A stretch of DNA of 64,000 nt from Pelagibacteraceae bacterium AG-325-C10. GTDB lineage: Bacteria > Pseudomonadota > Alphaproteobacteria > Pelagibacterales > Pelagibacteraceae. The notes below the pieces were generated by a model. The model did no database searches and was not told the DNA's origin. It saw only the letters and a program-made list of their open reading frames with translations. The position numbers were made by a program, and so were the translations under genes. Positions 38,996 to 47,119 of this stretch are shown here, in pieces; position 1 is the first letter of the stretch; each line of letters starts with the position of its first letter. The DNA lies in the NCBI GenBank assembly GCA_003282975.1, contig QBYD01000005.1, positions 1 through 64,000 on the forward strand. The letters run 5' to 3'.

Positions 38996-39499
38996 TTAAG
39001 ATAAGTCTTTCAGAACTACTTCTTTTGCTTCATTTACTATTGCTGAAAGTCTTGCTGTTTCAGGAGAAATATCAGGATGAATTTTTTTTTGTATATTGAC
39101 ATAAGCTTTATTTACCATTTCTTTAGTTAAATTTTTTGAAGGTTCTAAATTAAGTATTTTATAAGCTTCTAGAGTTGTCATTGAAGAGGCGTTTGAATTG
39201 TTTTTATTATTAAATGAAAATCTTCCAGAATTTCTTAAAGTTTGTATCAATCTATATAATGAAATTAACTGAAATAAAGAAAGACCCTTTAGTTTCAACA
39301 AGGCTAAACTTGCAATTGTTAATGGTAGTGTTAATAAAAATTTGCCTGCAAGAGCAAATAAAACTGCAAAGATAATTAATCCTAAAAATAGTAATATTCT
39401 GAGGCTTTTGGATATTTTTTTTGAGTTAATACTGGCAAAAAATCTTAGGAAAAAATATAAAATAGTCAAAATTAACACTGTATAAATAATGATATTCAT
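38996..39499 (-). CDS. membrane-anchored DnaJ-domain protein
   Basis: A 167-residue protein with N-terminal hydrophobic helices (about 2-20 and 33-72) and a C-terminal J-domain (about 107-167) with intact HPD (141-143). This layout resembles TIM14/DjlA-type membrane co-chaperones that stimulate DnaK at the membrane. No DnaK gene is in the window. It may start the minus-strand run of DapA-like, cfa and coiled-coil genes, with a 45-base gap. Confidence 0.8.
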   Translation of the reverse strand: MNIIIYTVLILTILYFFLRFFASINSKKISKSLRILLFLGLIIFAVLFALAGKFLLTLPLTIASLALLKLKGLSLFQLISLYRLIQTLRNSGRFSFNNKNNSNASSMTTLEAYKILNLEPSKNLTKEMVNKAYVNIQKKIHPDISPETARLSAIVNEAKEVVLKDLS

Positions 39500-39514
39500 A
39501 TAATTCCTTATTTT

Positions 39515-41590
39515 ATGAAAATACCATATCTAAGAAAAAAACCAGAATTAAAATCTTGTCATAATGTTACATGGGAAGACAATTATAGCTGGATACATCA
39601 GGAAAATATCTTAGAGGTTTTAAGAGATAAAGATAAACTTTTACCAGAAGTAAGAGAATATTTAGAAAAAGAGAATGAATACACCAATCATCATTTGAAC
39701 AATACAAAAACTTTACAAAAAGATCTGTTTAATGAAATTAAAGGTAGAATTAAACTAGATGATGAGTCTCTTCTATATAAAGATCACACTTATGAATATT
39801 GGACAAAAACTACTGAAACTGGAAATTACTCAATTAAACTGCGTAAAAAAATTGGAAGTGATTTGGTTGAAGAAATTTGGAATGGAGATAATGAAAAAGA
39901 AAAACTAGGTGTTGAATATTTTGGTGTTGGAGATCTAGAGGTTAGTAATAATGACAAATATCTGGGATACTCTTTAGATACAAAGGGCTCAGAATATTAC
40001 ACAATTTTTATAAGGGAAATCAAAACTAATAATATTATTACAAAAGAAATTTCTGAAACATCAGGTGGTATTACTTTTAGTTTGGATGATAAATATATTT
40101 TTTATTCTAAACTTGATGAAAATCATAGAGCAAGAAAAATCTTTAGACATGAAATTGGAAAATTTAATGTTGAAGATGAATTAATTTTTGAGGAAAAAAG
40201 TGAGGCATTTACAGTTAGCATTGGTTTAAGTTCTGATGAAAACTATTACTTTATAAATACTTCAGATCATAATACCTCAGAACAATATTATTTTGGGGTT
40301 GATGAAGAAAAACCTTCACCCAAATTGATAATGCAAAGAGAAAAAGGTGTAATTTATTCAGTAAGTTCTTGGGATAACAAATTTTATAATCATACTAATA
40401 AAAATGCAGAAGATTTTAAAATCGATGTAGCTGATAGTTTATTAGATCAAAAATGGGAAACCTTCATTCCAGCTAGAAATGAAGTTTTAATTGGAGGATG
40501 TACTTTTTTAAAAAATTGGATTATTCGATCTGAAACTTCTAATGCATTAGATAAACTGTTTGTAAGAAACATCTCATCTGGTATCGAAGAGGAGTTAAAG
40601 TTTTCAGATGAAAATATTTATGTCCCTGGTATTTCTTTAACACAAAAAGATAGAGATACAGACGAAGTACATCTTGGGTATTCATCTCCAAAAACTCCTT
40701 CGAGAGTTTATAAATATAATTTATCTAACAAGTCAAAAAAACTTGTAAAAGAACAAGAAATACCATCAGGGCATAATCCTGAAGATTATATAGTTGAAAG
40801 AATAGAGTACAAATCTCACGATGGTAGAATGGTTCCGCTTACAATAACCCGGCATAAAGATACCAAAACTGATGGTTCAGCAAATTTATTACTTTATGGA
40901 TATGGTTCGTATGGAAATTCAATGAGCCCTGGTTTTTCTTCAACCAGATTAAGTTTAATCAATAGAAACATTATATGGGCCACAGCACATATCAGAGGTG
41001 GTATGGAAAAAGGTATGAAGTGGTGGAAAGAAGGAAAACTTACAAATAAAAAAAATACTTTTGAAGATTACATCCACGCAGCAAAATATTTGATAAAAAA
41101 TAATTATTCATCTCAAGGAAAAATAATAGGCATGGGTGGTTCTGCTGGTGGATTATTAATGGGTGCAGTTGTAAATCAAGCACCAGAGTTATTTTTAGGA
41201 ATTATTATGGCGGTACCATTTGTAGACTCATTAACAACAAATCTTGATCATTCTTTACCTTTAACAGTGGGCGAATTTGATGAATTTGGTAATGCAAAAG
41301 ATAACAAAGAGCACTTTGATTATATATTTTCTTATGCTCCATACAATAATATAAAAAAAATGGATTATCCACATATGCTAATTACTACAAGCTTAAGTGA
41401 TAATAGAGTTTTATTTGATGAGCCTGCAAAATTTACAGCTAAATTGAGAGAATATAAAACTGACAATAATTTACTTTTATTAAAAACTGAAATGAATGCT
41501 GGTCATGGTGGTAAATCTGGAAGAGATGGGGCCATTGAAGAAATTGCTATTGATTATGCCTTTGCATTAAAAATTGCTGAAAAAATTTAA
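39515..41590 (+). CDS. ptrB: oligopeptidase B (S9 prolyl-oligopeptidase family)
   Basis: Cytosolic serine peptidase cleaving short peptides after basic residues. The 691-residue protein has an N-terminal beta-propeller region and a C-terminal alpha/beta-hydrolase domain. The catalytic triad is Ser543 in GGSAGG, Asp629 in SLSDNRV and His664 in NAGHGG; the GYGSYG strand precedes it. No signal peptide is visible. The gene starts 15 bases from the divergent DnaJ-domain gene and precedes hsp20. Confidence 0.92.
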   Translation: MKIPYLRKKPELKSCHNVTWEDNYSWIHQENILEVLRDKDKLLPEVREYLEKENEYTNHHLNNTKTLQKDLFNEIKGRIKLDDESLLYKDHTYEYWTKTTETGNYSIKLRKKIGSDLVEEIWNGDNEKEKLGVEYFGVGDLEVSNNDKYLGYSLDTKGSEYYTIFIREIKTNNIITKEISETSGGITFSLDDKYIFYSKLDENHRARKIFRHEIGKFNVEDELIFEEKSEAFTVSIGLSSDENYYFINTSDHNTSEQYYFGVDEEKPSPKLIMQREKGVIYSVSSWDNKFYNHTNKNAEDFKIDVADSLLDQKWETFIPARNEVLIGGCTFLKNWIIRSETSNALDKLFVRNISSGIEEELKFSDENIYVPGISLTQKDRDTDEVHLGYSSPKTPSRVYKYNLSNKSKKLVKEQEIPSGHNPEDYIVERIEYKSHDGRMVPLTITRHKDTKTDGSANLLLYGYGSYGNSMSPGFSSTRLSLINRNIIWATAHIRGGMEKGMKWWKEGKLTNKKNTFEDYIHAAKYLIKNNYSSQGKIIGMGGSAGGLLMGAVVNQAPELFLGIIMAVPFVDSLTTNLDHSLPLTVGEFDEFGNAKDNKEHFDYIFSYAPYNNIKKMDYPHMLITTSLSDNRVLFDEPAKFTAKLREYKTDNNLLLLKTEMNAGHGGKSGRDGAIEEIAIDYAFALKIAEKI

Positions 41591-41600
41591 TTTTTTCAAT

Positions 41601-41629
41601 CTTGAAATTTTTAAAATAATTACCATATG
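41601..41629 (+). promoter_or_regulatory. candidate RpoH (sigma-32) promoter of hsp20
   Basis: CTTGAAAT at 41601 and CCATATG at 41623 are separated by 18 bases from the end of CTTG to the -10, exactly as upstream of groES. The predicted transcription start near 41635 would give a leader of about 57 bases that folds into two hairpins. It lies just after the ptrB stop. Confidence 0.62.
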
Positions 41630-41635
41630 CCTACA

Positions 41636-41685
41636 GTAAGTCGCCTAATGGGTCTTACATAAAATAAACTTGCTTAACAAAGGAG
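41636..41685 (+). ncRNA. candidate ROSE-like RNA thermometer in the hsp20 leader
   Basis: Hairpin I pairs GTAAG (41636-41640) with CTTAC (41654-41658), extended inward by C42-G52, C44-G51 and C45-G50 (last two digits after 416), one mismatch, one bulge and a TAAT loop. Hairpin II pairs TTGCT (41670-41674) with the ribosome binding site AGGAG (41681-41685) across a TAACAA loop. In ROSE elements a UYGCU motif masks the AGGA site with a G-G pair, and the same pairing is possible here. The folding is by eye only. Confidence 0.5.
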
Positions 41686-41691
41686 AATATT

Positions 41692-42138
41692 ATGACAAGT
41701 AAGGATCTATCTATCTTTAACTCACTAAGACCTTTTTCAATTGGTTTTGACGACATGTTTGACCAATTTGAAAATATGTTAGGAAATGGGAATTTGACAA
41801 TGCAGTCAAATTATCCTCCTTATAACATTAGAAAAACCGGTAAAGATAATTATGCTATCGAGGTAGCATTAGCTGGCTTTAACAAAAATGATGTTGAGGT
41901 AGAGTTTGAAGATAATTTATTAACTGTAAGAACTAAACAAGTTAATAAATCGGAAGAAAGCAATGTTGATGGAGAGATTATACATAAAGGTATTTCTCAA
42001 AGACAATTTGCAAGATCATTTACAATCGCAGATGATGTAAAAGTAAATGGTGCTGCATTAAAAGATGGTCTTTTAACAATATCTTGTGAAAGAATAATTC
42101 CAGAACATAAAAAGAAAAAACTTATTGAAATTAAATAA
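41692..42138 (+). CDS. small heat-shock protein, Hsp20/IbpA type
   Basis: Holdase chaperone of the alpha-crystallin family that keeps denatured proteins refoldable. The 148-residue protein has a variable N-terminus with FDDMFDQFENML, the alpha-crystallin domain starting YPPYNIRKTGKDNYAIEVALAGF (written in two halves: YPPYNIRKTG and NYAIEVALAG), and the C-terminal strand with the DGLLTISCER pattern. AAAGGAGAA lies 5-11 bases before the ATG. A heat-shock promoter and a possible RNA thermometer precede it, and a terminator follows. Confidence 0.95.
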   Translation: MTSKDLSIFNSLRPFSIGFDDMFDQFENMLGNGNLTMQSNYPPYNIRKTGKDNYAIEVALAGFNKNDVEVEFEDNLLTVRTKQVNKSEESNVDGEIIHKGISQRQFARSFTIADDVKVNGAALKDGLLTISCERIIPEHKKKKLIEIK

Positions 42139-42149
42139 GTTATACCTTG

Positions 42150-42182
42150 CTTGCGGGGATTTTTCCTCGCAAGTATTTTTTT
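42150..42182 (+). terminator. rho-independent terminator of hsp20
   Basis: CTTGCGGGGA (42150-42159) pairs with TCCTCGCAAG (42164-42173) across a TTTT loop, ten pairs with one G-T wobble, then a TATTTTTTT tail. The end touches the convergent lipoprotein stop. Confidence 0.9.
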
Positions 42183-42486
42183 AAAAACAACCGTTAGATA
42201 CAAACCCTATAACTATATTATCTGAGTTTATTTCAAATCTTCTCTCGCAAGGAATTCCATATTTTTTAGTATTATAAATTAATTCAAAATTACCTTTTGC
42301 ATTTTTAAAATCCTCATCAGGCTTTCCTAACTCCATTTGTAAAACACTTGCGGGCTTACTAATATATTTGCTAAGTTTTTCATTTTCCTTTTCAATAATT
42401 GCATCTGTTTTATCTTTGATTGTTTGACAACCAGTGATCATCAAAAGCATTAGAAATGAAAATAAAATAAATTTTAAGTTTTGCAT
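42181..42486 (-). CDS. small lipoprotein, unknown
   Basis: A 101-residue lipoprotein. The ATG at 42484-42486 (MQNLKFILFSFLML) is preferred over an upstream in-frame one because it gives a normal signal peptide ending in the lipobox LMITGC. The mature part has the SmpA/BamE-like feel of SVLQMELGKPDEDFKNAKG...YNTKKYGIPCERRFEI, with two further Cys near the end, but I cannot assign a family. It is divergent from the purine permease. Confidence 0.72.
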   Translation of the reverse strand: MQNLKFILFSFLMLLMITGCQTIKDKTDAIIEKENEKLSKYISKPASVLQMELGKPDEDFKNAKGNFELIYNTKKYGIPCERRFEINSDNIVIGFVSNGCF

Positions 42487-42505
42487 AAAAAGATAATAAC
42501 AACTC

Positions 42506-42520
42506 AATTATGGCATAATT
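42506..42520. repeat. perfect 15-base palindrome between lipoprotein and permease genes
   Basis: AATTATG-G-CATAATT lies in the 126-base divergent gap. It is flanked by a second inverted pair, ACAACT (42499-42504) and AGTTGT (42532-42537). Either could be an operator for the lipoprotein or the permease. A+T-rich palindromes arise easily by chance, so confidence is low. Confidence 0.35.
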
Positions 42521-42612
42521 ATAAACTTCTCAGTTGTAATTTGTGAATAAACAATAGTTTTAAAGGGTATTTATTAACAGAATCGCATACTTAACACATA
42601 TTAGGAGGAAAA

Positions 42613-43923
42613 ATGCTTGATAATTATTTCAATTATAAAAAACACAAAACAGATTTCAAAACAGAAGTAATAGCTGGAACAACTACGTTCTTAACCATGG
42701 CTTATATAATGTTTTTAAATCCATTTATCTTATCGGGAGAATTTGCCGGACCCGAAAAAGGTTTCTTTGATTTCGGCGCAGTGTATACGGCTACAATATT
42801 AGCAACAGCATTAGCATGTTTTATAATGGCTTTTTATGGAAAAACATGGCCAATCGGACTTGCACCTGGTATGGGAATTAATGCCTTTGTTGCTTTTGGT
42901 GTTTGTGCAGGAATGGGTTACACACCCCAGGAAGCTTTAGGCGCAGTTTTAGTTGCTGGTGTATTATTTTTAATTATATCTCTCACACCTATCAGAGCCT
43001 GGCTAATTAACTCAATTCCTAAAAGTCTTAAGTTAGGAATTGGAGCTGGAATAGGATTGTTCTTAGCAATAATTGGTCTTCAAATAATGGAAGTCGTTGT
43101 AGATAATCCAGTAACACTAGTTCAGTTAGGTGACTTAAGTAACCCTCTAGTATTATTAGGTTGTGCAACTTTTATAGCAATTATTGTATTAGAAAAAATG
43201 AATGTGAAGGGTAACATTATTATAGGTATTTTAGTATTTAGTATAATTGCATGGGCTACAGGTCTTGCTAAATTTAATGGTATAGCGAGCTCTCCACCAC
43301 CAATGACATATTTATTTGAGTTTGACTTATCAGCTGCAATGACTGCTGGAATGTCTACTGTAATATTTACCTTATTATTCATTGACTTTTTTGATACTGC
43401 TGGAACGTTAACTTCAGTTGCAAACGTTGCAGGTAAGGTTGATAAACAAGGAAAAGTTCAAGACATCAATAAAGCTATGTTATCTGATAGTGTTGGTACA
43501 GTTGCGGGTGCAATGATGGGTACTACAACTGTTACAAGTTATGTTGAGTCTGGTGCTGGGGTTAAAGCTGGTGGAAAAACTGGAATGACATCTCTTGTAA
43601 TTGGTTTGCTATTTTTAGCATGTATATTTTTTGCTCCTTTAGCAACCAGTTTACCAAAACAAATTGATGGTGCAGCTTTACTTTTTGTTTCAGTTTTATT
43701 TATTAGAAATATTACCGACATTGAGTGGGATGATATATCAGAGTCTGCCCCTGCTATACTTGCAATGATTGCAATGCCTTTAACATACAGTATTAGTAAT
43801 GGTATTGCTTTAGCTTTTGTGTCTTATGCTTTAATCAAATTATTTACTGGAAAGTTTTCAAGCACTTCGCCAGCAATTTGGGTTATAGCGATACTTAGTG
43901 TTGTAAGTTTTGCGGTTGCATAA
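42613..43923 (+). CDS. purine permease, NCS2 family AzgA/PbuG type
   Basis: Proton-coupled uptake of hypoxanthine, guanine or adenine. The 436-residue protein has about 12-14 helices. The AzgA-type stretches TAGTTTFLTMAYIMFLNP-like (here AGTTTFLTMAYIMFLNP), GMGINAFVAFGVC and IDFFDTAGTLTSVANVAG are clear. AGGAGG precedes the ATG. It faces a phosphoribosyltransferase gene across a bidirectional terminator, a pairing that points to purine salvage. The exact base is not determinable. Confidence 0.92.
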   Translation: MLDNYFNYKKHKTDFKTEVIAGTTTFLTMAYIMFLNPFILSGEFAGPEKGFFDFGAVYTATILATALACFIMAFYGKTWPIGLAPGMGINAFVAFGVCAGMGYTPQEALGAVLVAGVLFLIISLTPIRAWLINSIPKSLKLGIGAGIGLFLAIIGLQIMEVVVDNPVTLVQLGDLSNPLVLLGCATFIAIIVLEKMNVKGNIIIGILVFSIIAWATGLAKFNGIASSPPPMTYLFEFDLSAAMTAGMSTVIFTLLFIDFFDTAGTLTSVANVAGKVDKQGKVQDINKAMLSDSVGTVAGAMMGTTTVTSYVESGAGVKAGGKTGMTSLVIGLLFLACIFFAPLATSLPKQIDGAALLFVSVLFIRNITDIEWDDISESAPAILAMIAMPLTYSISNGIALAFVSYALIKLFTGKFSSTSPAIWVIAILSVVSFAVA

Positions 43924-43935
43924 AAAATAATAATC

Positions 43936-43965
43936 TAATAGGGCTAGTCTCTTCTAGCCCTATTA
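43936..43965. terminator. bidirectional terminator between permease and phosphoribosyltransferase
   Basis: A perfect 12-base-pair stem (43936-43947 with 43954-43965, core AGGGCTAG/CTAGCCCT) and a TCTCTT loop lie between two convergent genes. The T-runs are modest on both strands, but the GC-rich core stands out in this A+T-rich sequence. Confidence 0.85.
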
Positions 43966-43968
43966 AAA

Positions 43969-44502
43969 TTAATTCTTCTTAATAATTTCCTCGATAGATA
44001 ATTCCTCATAGTGTTCAGTTGGTTGAACGATCCATGGGTCTCCATTTAATCTTACAGGACAAAAATCTGGCTCAAATGTTGATGATTTTTTTTTCCATAA
44101 ACAAGCTGTTTTTACTTCTTTAATATAATCTTTTGTTGGGGCATAATTTTTTAACCACTCAATACTTTTGTTAAGCGTTAACCCCGTGTCTGAAAGATCA
44201 TCAATCAAAAGAATTTTATTATAATCTTTATTTTCAGCTAAAGAGCTAATTTCCCTAGCAAACATTAATTGACCTTGTTTATCCTCCATTCCTTCTCCTG
44301 AGTAACTTTGAATAACAATATACGCAATGGGTAGTTTTAAGATTCTTGATAAGATATCAAGTATTGGCGCTGCACCTCTCATGATACCAACAAGAACTGT
44401 TGGCTTATATTCTTTGTGGATTTGTATTGCTAATTTCTCAACAATTTTAGTATATTCTTCAAAGCTAATAATTAATTTATCTGCCATGAAATTTATTAAC
44501 AT
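43969..44502 (-). CDS. purine phosphoribosyltransferase (Gpt/Hpt-like)
   Basis: Type I phosphoribosyltransferase, likely joining a purine base to PRPP. The 177-residue protein (an ATG at codon 6, MADKL, is an alternative start) has VGIMRGAAPILDILSRILKLP and the PRPP loop LLIDDLSDTGLTL (about 98-110). The C-terminal WIVQPTEHYEE resembles the purine-contacting end of xanthine-guanine enzymes. The convergent NCS2 permease supports purine salvage. A pyrimidine or other base cannot be excluded. Confidence 0.82.
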   Translation of the reverse strand: MLINFMADKLIISFEEYTKIVEKLAIQIHKEYKPTVLVGIMRGAAPILDILSRILKLPIAYIVIQSYSGEGMEDKQGQLMFAREISSLAENKDYNKILLIDDLSDTGLTLNKSIEWLKNYAPTKDYIKEVKTACLWKKKSSTFEPDFCPVRLNGDPWIVQPTEHYEELSIEEIIKKN

Positions 44503-44530
44503 AATTAAATTATTTTAAAAAGGAGTTATC

Positions 44531-44818
44531 ATGAAAGGATATTGGGTATGTATATATGAAAAGATTCATAATGAGGAAAAACTGAAGGACTATGCATTGA
44601 AAGCTAAGCCTGCAGTAGAAAAATTTTCTGGAAAATTCTTAATTAGAGGTGGAAAAAATAGAACTAATGATGGAATTAACTCCCCAAGAACTGTCGTTGT
44701 TGAATTTCCAGATTATAATACTGCTATAGAATGTTATGACTCTAAAGATTATAAAGAAGCACACAATATTCTGTCAGGTCACGCTGTAAGACACCATCAG
44801 ATTGTTGAAGGTAGTTAA
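44531..44818 (+). CDS. DUF1330 family protein, copy 1
   Basis: A 95-residue protein of the dimeric ferredoxin-like DUF1330 family. Family features are the MKGYWVCIY start, FLIRGGKNR, RTVVVEFPDYNTAIECYDSKDY and the final RHHQIVEG. Function unknown. A strong AGGAG lies before the ATG. It is followed after 26 bases by a paralogue. Confidence 0.85.
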   Translation: MKGYWVCIYEKIHNEEKLKDYALKAKPAVEKFSGKFLIRGGKNRTNDGINSPRTVVVEFPDYNTAIECYDSKDYKEAHNILSGHAVRHHQIVEGS

Positions 44819-44844
44819 TATTAACACTATTAAAAGGATATATT

Positions 44845-45141
44845 ATGAAAGCCTATTGGATCAGTTTATATACAAAAGTTGAAAATCAAGACAATTTAAA
44901 AAAATACTCAGAAGTCGCAATACCAGTTATTAAAAGCTTTGGTGGAGTTCCTATTATTAGAGGTGGAAAACACGAAACATTTGAAGGAGATGATTTTTCA
45001 AGAACAGTTGTGTGGGAATTTCCAAGTTATGAAAAAGCAATCGAATGTCATAATTCTAAAGAGTATTTGGCAGGTTGGGATCTAGCAAAAAATACAACTG
45101 TTAGACATATGCAGGTAGTTGAAGGGTTTAGTACTGAATAG
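44845..45141 (+). CDS. DUF1330 family protein, copy 2
   Basis: A 98-residue paralogue of the preceding gene, with MKAYWISLYTKV, PIIRGGKHE, RTVVWEFPSYEKAIECHNSKEY and RHMQVVEG at matching positions. It has its own AAAAGGA site. The two copies have diverged substantially outside the core, so the duplication looks old. It overlaps the convergent DNA glycosylase by 14 bases. Confidence 0.85.
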   Translation: MKAYWISLYTKVENQDNLKKYSEVAIPVIKSFGGVPIIRGGKHETFEGDDFSRTVVWEFPSYEKAIECHNSKEYLAGWDLAKNTTVRHMQVVEGFSTE

Positions 45142-45763
45142 GTTCAGGATCTATACTTCTCCATAAATACCAAGTTGCAACAGAACAATATGGTGAAAAT
45201 CTTTTGTTTAATAAATTTACATATTTCTCTGGTGGTAAATATTCTTTTTTATAATTTTTAGAAATTGCTCTCAATAAACCAATATCTTGTATAGGCCAAA
45301 TATTTGATCGATTGTAAGTAAATAGTAAAATCATTTCTGCGGACCATCTTCCAATTTGTCTAAGCTTGGATAAATATATTATCGCCTCTTCATCCGACAT
45401 GCCTGGAATAAGTTTTGAGTTAAATGTTTTATTCAATGTTTGTTTAGCTAAGCTTTTGATTCCTTTTACTTTTTGTCTACTTAATCCACAACTTTTTAAT
45501 TGAGTTGTTGTTAACTTATAAACAGTTTTAGCATTAATCTTATTTTTACATTTTTTCTTAAATTTTGAAAATACAGAATTAGCAGCAGCAACACTTATCT
45601 GTTGACCAATAATACTTTTGCATAATGAATAGAAAATATCTTTTCTTGAAGTAAGGGTGACTTCAGACGGTTCAGAATATTTTTGAATTAAATATTTCAT
45701 AACTTTATCTTTTCTAGATAAATATTTTTTCGCTAAACTCCAATATTTTGGTACTTTACTCAT
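45128..45763 (-). CDS. DNA-3-methyladenine glycosylase II-like (HhH-GPD)
   Basis: Base-excision repair glycosylase of the AlkA type. The 211-residue protein has IIGQQIS (51-57), a helix-hairpin-helix LRQIGRWSAEMIL (about 135-147) and a catalytic-type Asp160 in WPIQDIGLLRAI. There is no Fe-S cluster motif. It overlaps the EamA transporter stop by 8 bases, so the two share a transcript. Confidence 0.87.
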   Translation of the reverse strand: MSKVPKYWSLAKKYLSRKDKVMKYLIQKYSEPSEVTLTSRKDIFYSLCKSIIGQQISVAAANSVFSKFKKKCKNKINAKTVYKLTTTQLKSCGLSRQKVKGIKSLAKQTLNKTFNSKLIPGMSDEEAIIYLSKLRQIGRWSAEMILLFTYNRSNIWPIQDIGLLRAISKNYKKEYLPPEKYVNLLNKRFSPYCSVATWYLWRSIDPEPIQY

Positions 45764-46640
45764 GTCTAGTTGTTGATGGAAATTTTTCTTTATAGTAGAT
45801 TTCTCTCCGCAAGATGATTAGTGAAGAAAAAACTACTAGCATTGCACCTAACAAGGTTTTTATAGTTGGAACTTCATCCCAAATGAAGTAACCAAAAATT
45901 ATTCCAAATACTAATGCTAAGTATTTTAGTGGAGACACAAGCGAAACTTCTGATAACTTAAACGATTGTCCAAGCCATAAGTTTGCAAAACCTCCTAAAA
46001 ATCCAATCATACAAAGTAATATTAAATCTTTAATATTTGGCATTACCCAGCCAAATGGTATTGTAAAAAAGCTAGCTAGAGTAATAGCAGCTGAAAAATA
46101 TAAAGAAATTAGCCAGACTGGCTCTGTTGTTGACAATTGTCTTATAGCAATAGCAACATAGGATAAACCTAAACAAAAAATTATTGGATATATGTAGTAT
46201 ATATTTAAAGAGTCAAAACCTGGTTCTGTAATTATTATAATACCAATAAAACCAATTAACACTGCCAACCATCTGTAAAAACCTACTTTTTCACTTAAAA
46301 AAAAAATTGAAAAGATCGTTGTAAAAATTGGAGCTGCAAAAGAAATACTTACAACTGTAGCTAATGGTAAATTTCGTAAAGCAATAAATATAGCAATTAA
46401 AGCTATTAGTCCAAAAAAACATCTTAAAAAATGTAAACCAATTCTTTTAGTTTGATAAAAATTTTTTATTCTTTCTCTTGGCATTATGAAAAAATATATA
46501 ATTACTCCAAAAAAACCTCGAAAAAACAAAACTTGCCCTAATGGATAATGTTCAGACCATTTTACAATTAAATCCATGACTGAAAATGCACATACAGACA
46601 TAAACATGTACAAAAAGCCTAATTGATTTTTAGAGAGCAT
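45756..46640 (-). CDS. EamA/DMT-family transporter
   Basis: A 294-residue membrane protein with about ten helices and two EamA repeats (first about 8-135, second about 150-285). The signature LFFRGFFGVIIYF and SPLKYLALVFGIIFGYFIWDE mark the family. Substrates in this family range from amino acids to SAM and osmolytes; none can be assigned. It is divergent from msrA with a 34-base gap and coupled to the downstream glycosylase. Confidence 0.88.
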   Translation of the reverse strand: MLSKNQLGFLYMFMSVCAFSVMDLIVKWSEHYPLGQVLFFRGFFGVIIYFFIMPRERIKNFYQTKRIGLHFLRCFFGLIALIAIFIALRNLPLATVVSISFAAPIFTTIFSIFFLSEKVGFYRWLAVLIGFIGIIIITEPGFDSLNIYYIYPIIFCLGLSYVAIAIRQLSTTEPVWLISLYFSAAITLASFFTIPFGWVMPNIKDLILLCMIGFLGGFANLWLGQSFKLSEVSLVSPLKYLALVFGIIFGYFIWDEVPTIKTLLGAMLVVFSSLIILRREIYYKEKFPSTTRHE

Positions 46641-46674
46641 AGAATAACTTATAGATTAATTTACAGAATAATAA

Positions 46675-47118
46675 ATGGAAATAGCAGTTTTAGGATTGGG
46701 ATGTTTTTGGGGTCCAGAAATAAAGTTTAGTAAACTTGATGGAGTTATTAAAACTGAAGTAGGATATTGTGGTGGTAACACCGCTCAAACTAATTACAAA
46801 GAGGTTTGCACGGGTGAAACAAATCATGCTGAAGTAGTAAAGTTAGATTTTGATCCTGAAATAATATCATACGAAAAAATTATAAAATATTTTTTTGACT
46901 TTCACGATCCAACAACTTTAAACTCTCAAGGTCCAGATTTTGGGACACAATATAGAAGTGAAATTTTTTACTTAAACGATAAGCAGAAGATAATGGCAGA
47001 AAAAATATTAAATGAAGAAAATAAAAAATTATCTGGAAAAGTTGTAACTAAAATTTCTGCAGTCAAAAACTATTGTCCAGCTGAAGAATATCACCAAAAA
47101 TATTTAGAAAAAAGATAA
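46675..47118 (+). CDS. msrA: peptide methionine-S-sulfoxide reductase MsrA
   Basis: Repairs methionine-S-sulfoxide in oxidised proteins. The 147-residue enzyme has the catalytic GCFWG (Cys10), GYCGG, the acceptor FFDFHDPTT, and a C-terminal resolving-type Cys in YCPAEEYHQKYL. It is slightly shorter than many MsrA proteins, lacking an N-terminal extension. The next gene, a sulfurtransferase, starts one base later. Confidence 0.94.
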   Translation: MEIAVLGLGCFWGPEIKFSKLDGVIKTEVGYCGGNTAQTNYKEVCTGETNHAEVVKLDFDPEIISYEKIIKYFFDFHDPTTLNSQGPDFGTQYRSEIFYLNDKQKIMAEKILNEENKKLSGKVVTKISAVKNYCPAEEYHQKYLEKR

Positions 47119-47119
47119 G

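Noticed and set aside
42508-42612. Purine riboswitch before the NCS2 permease
   Set aside because: I looked for the conserved three-way-junction core and saw neither the loop sequences nor a terminator; only palindromes remain.
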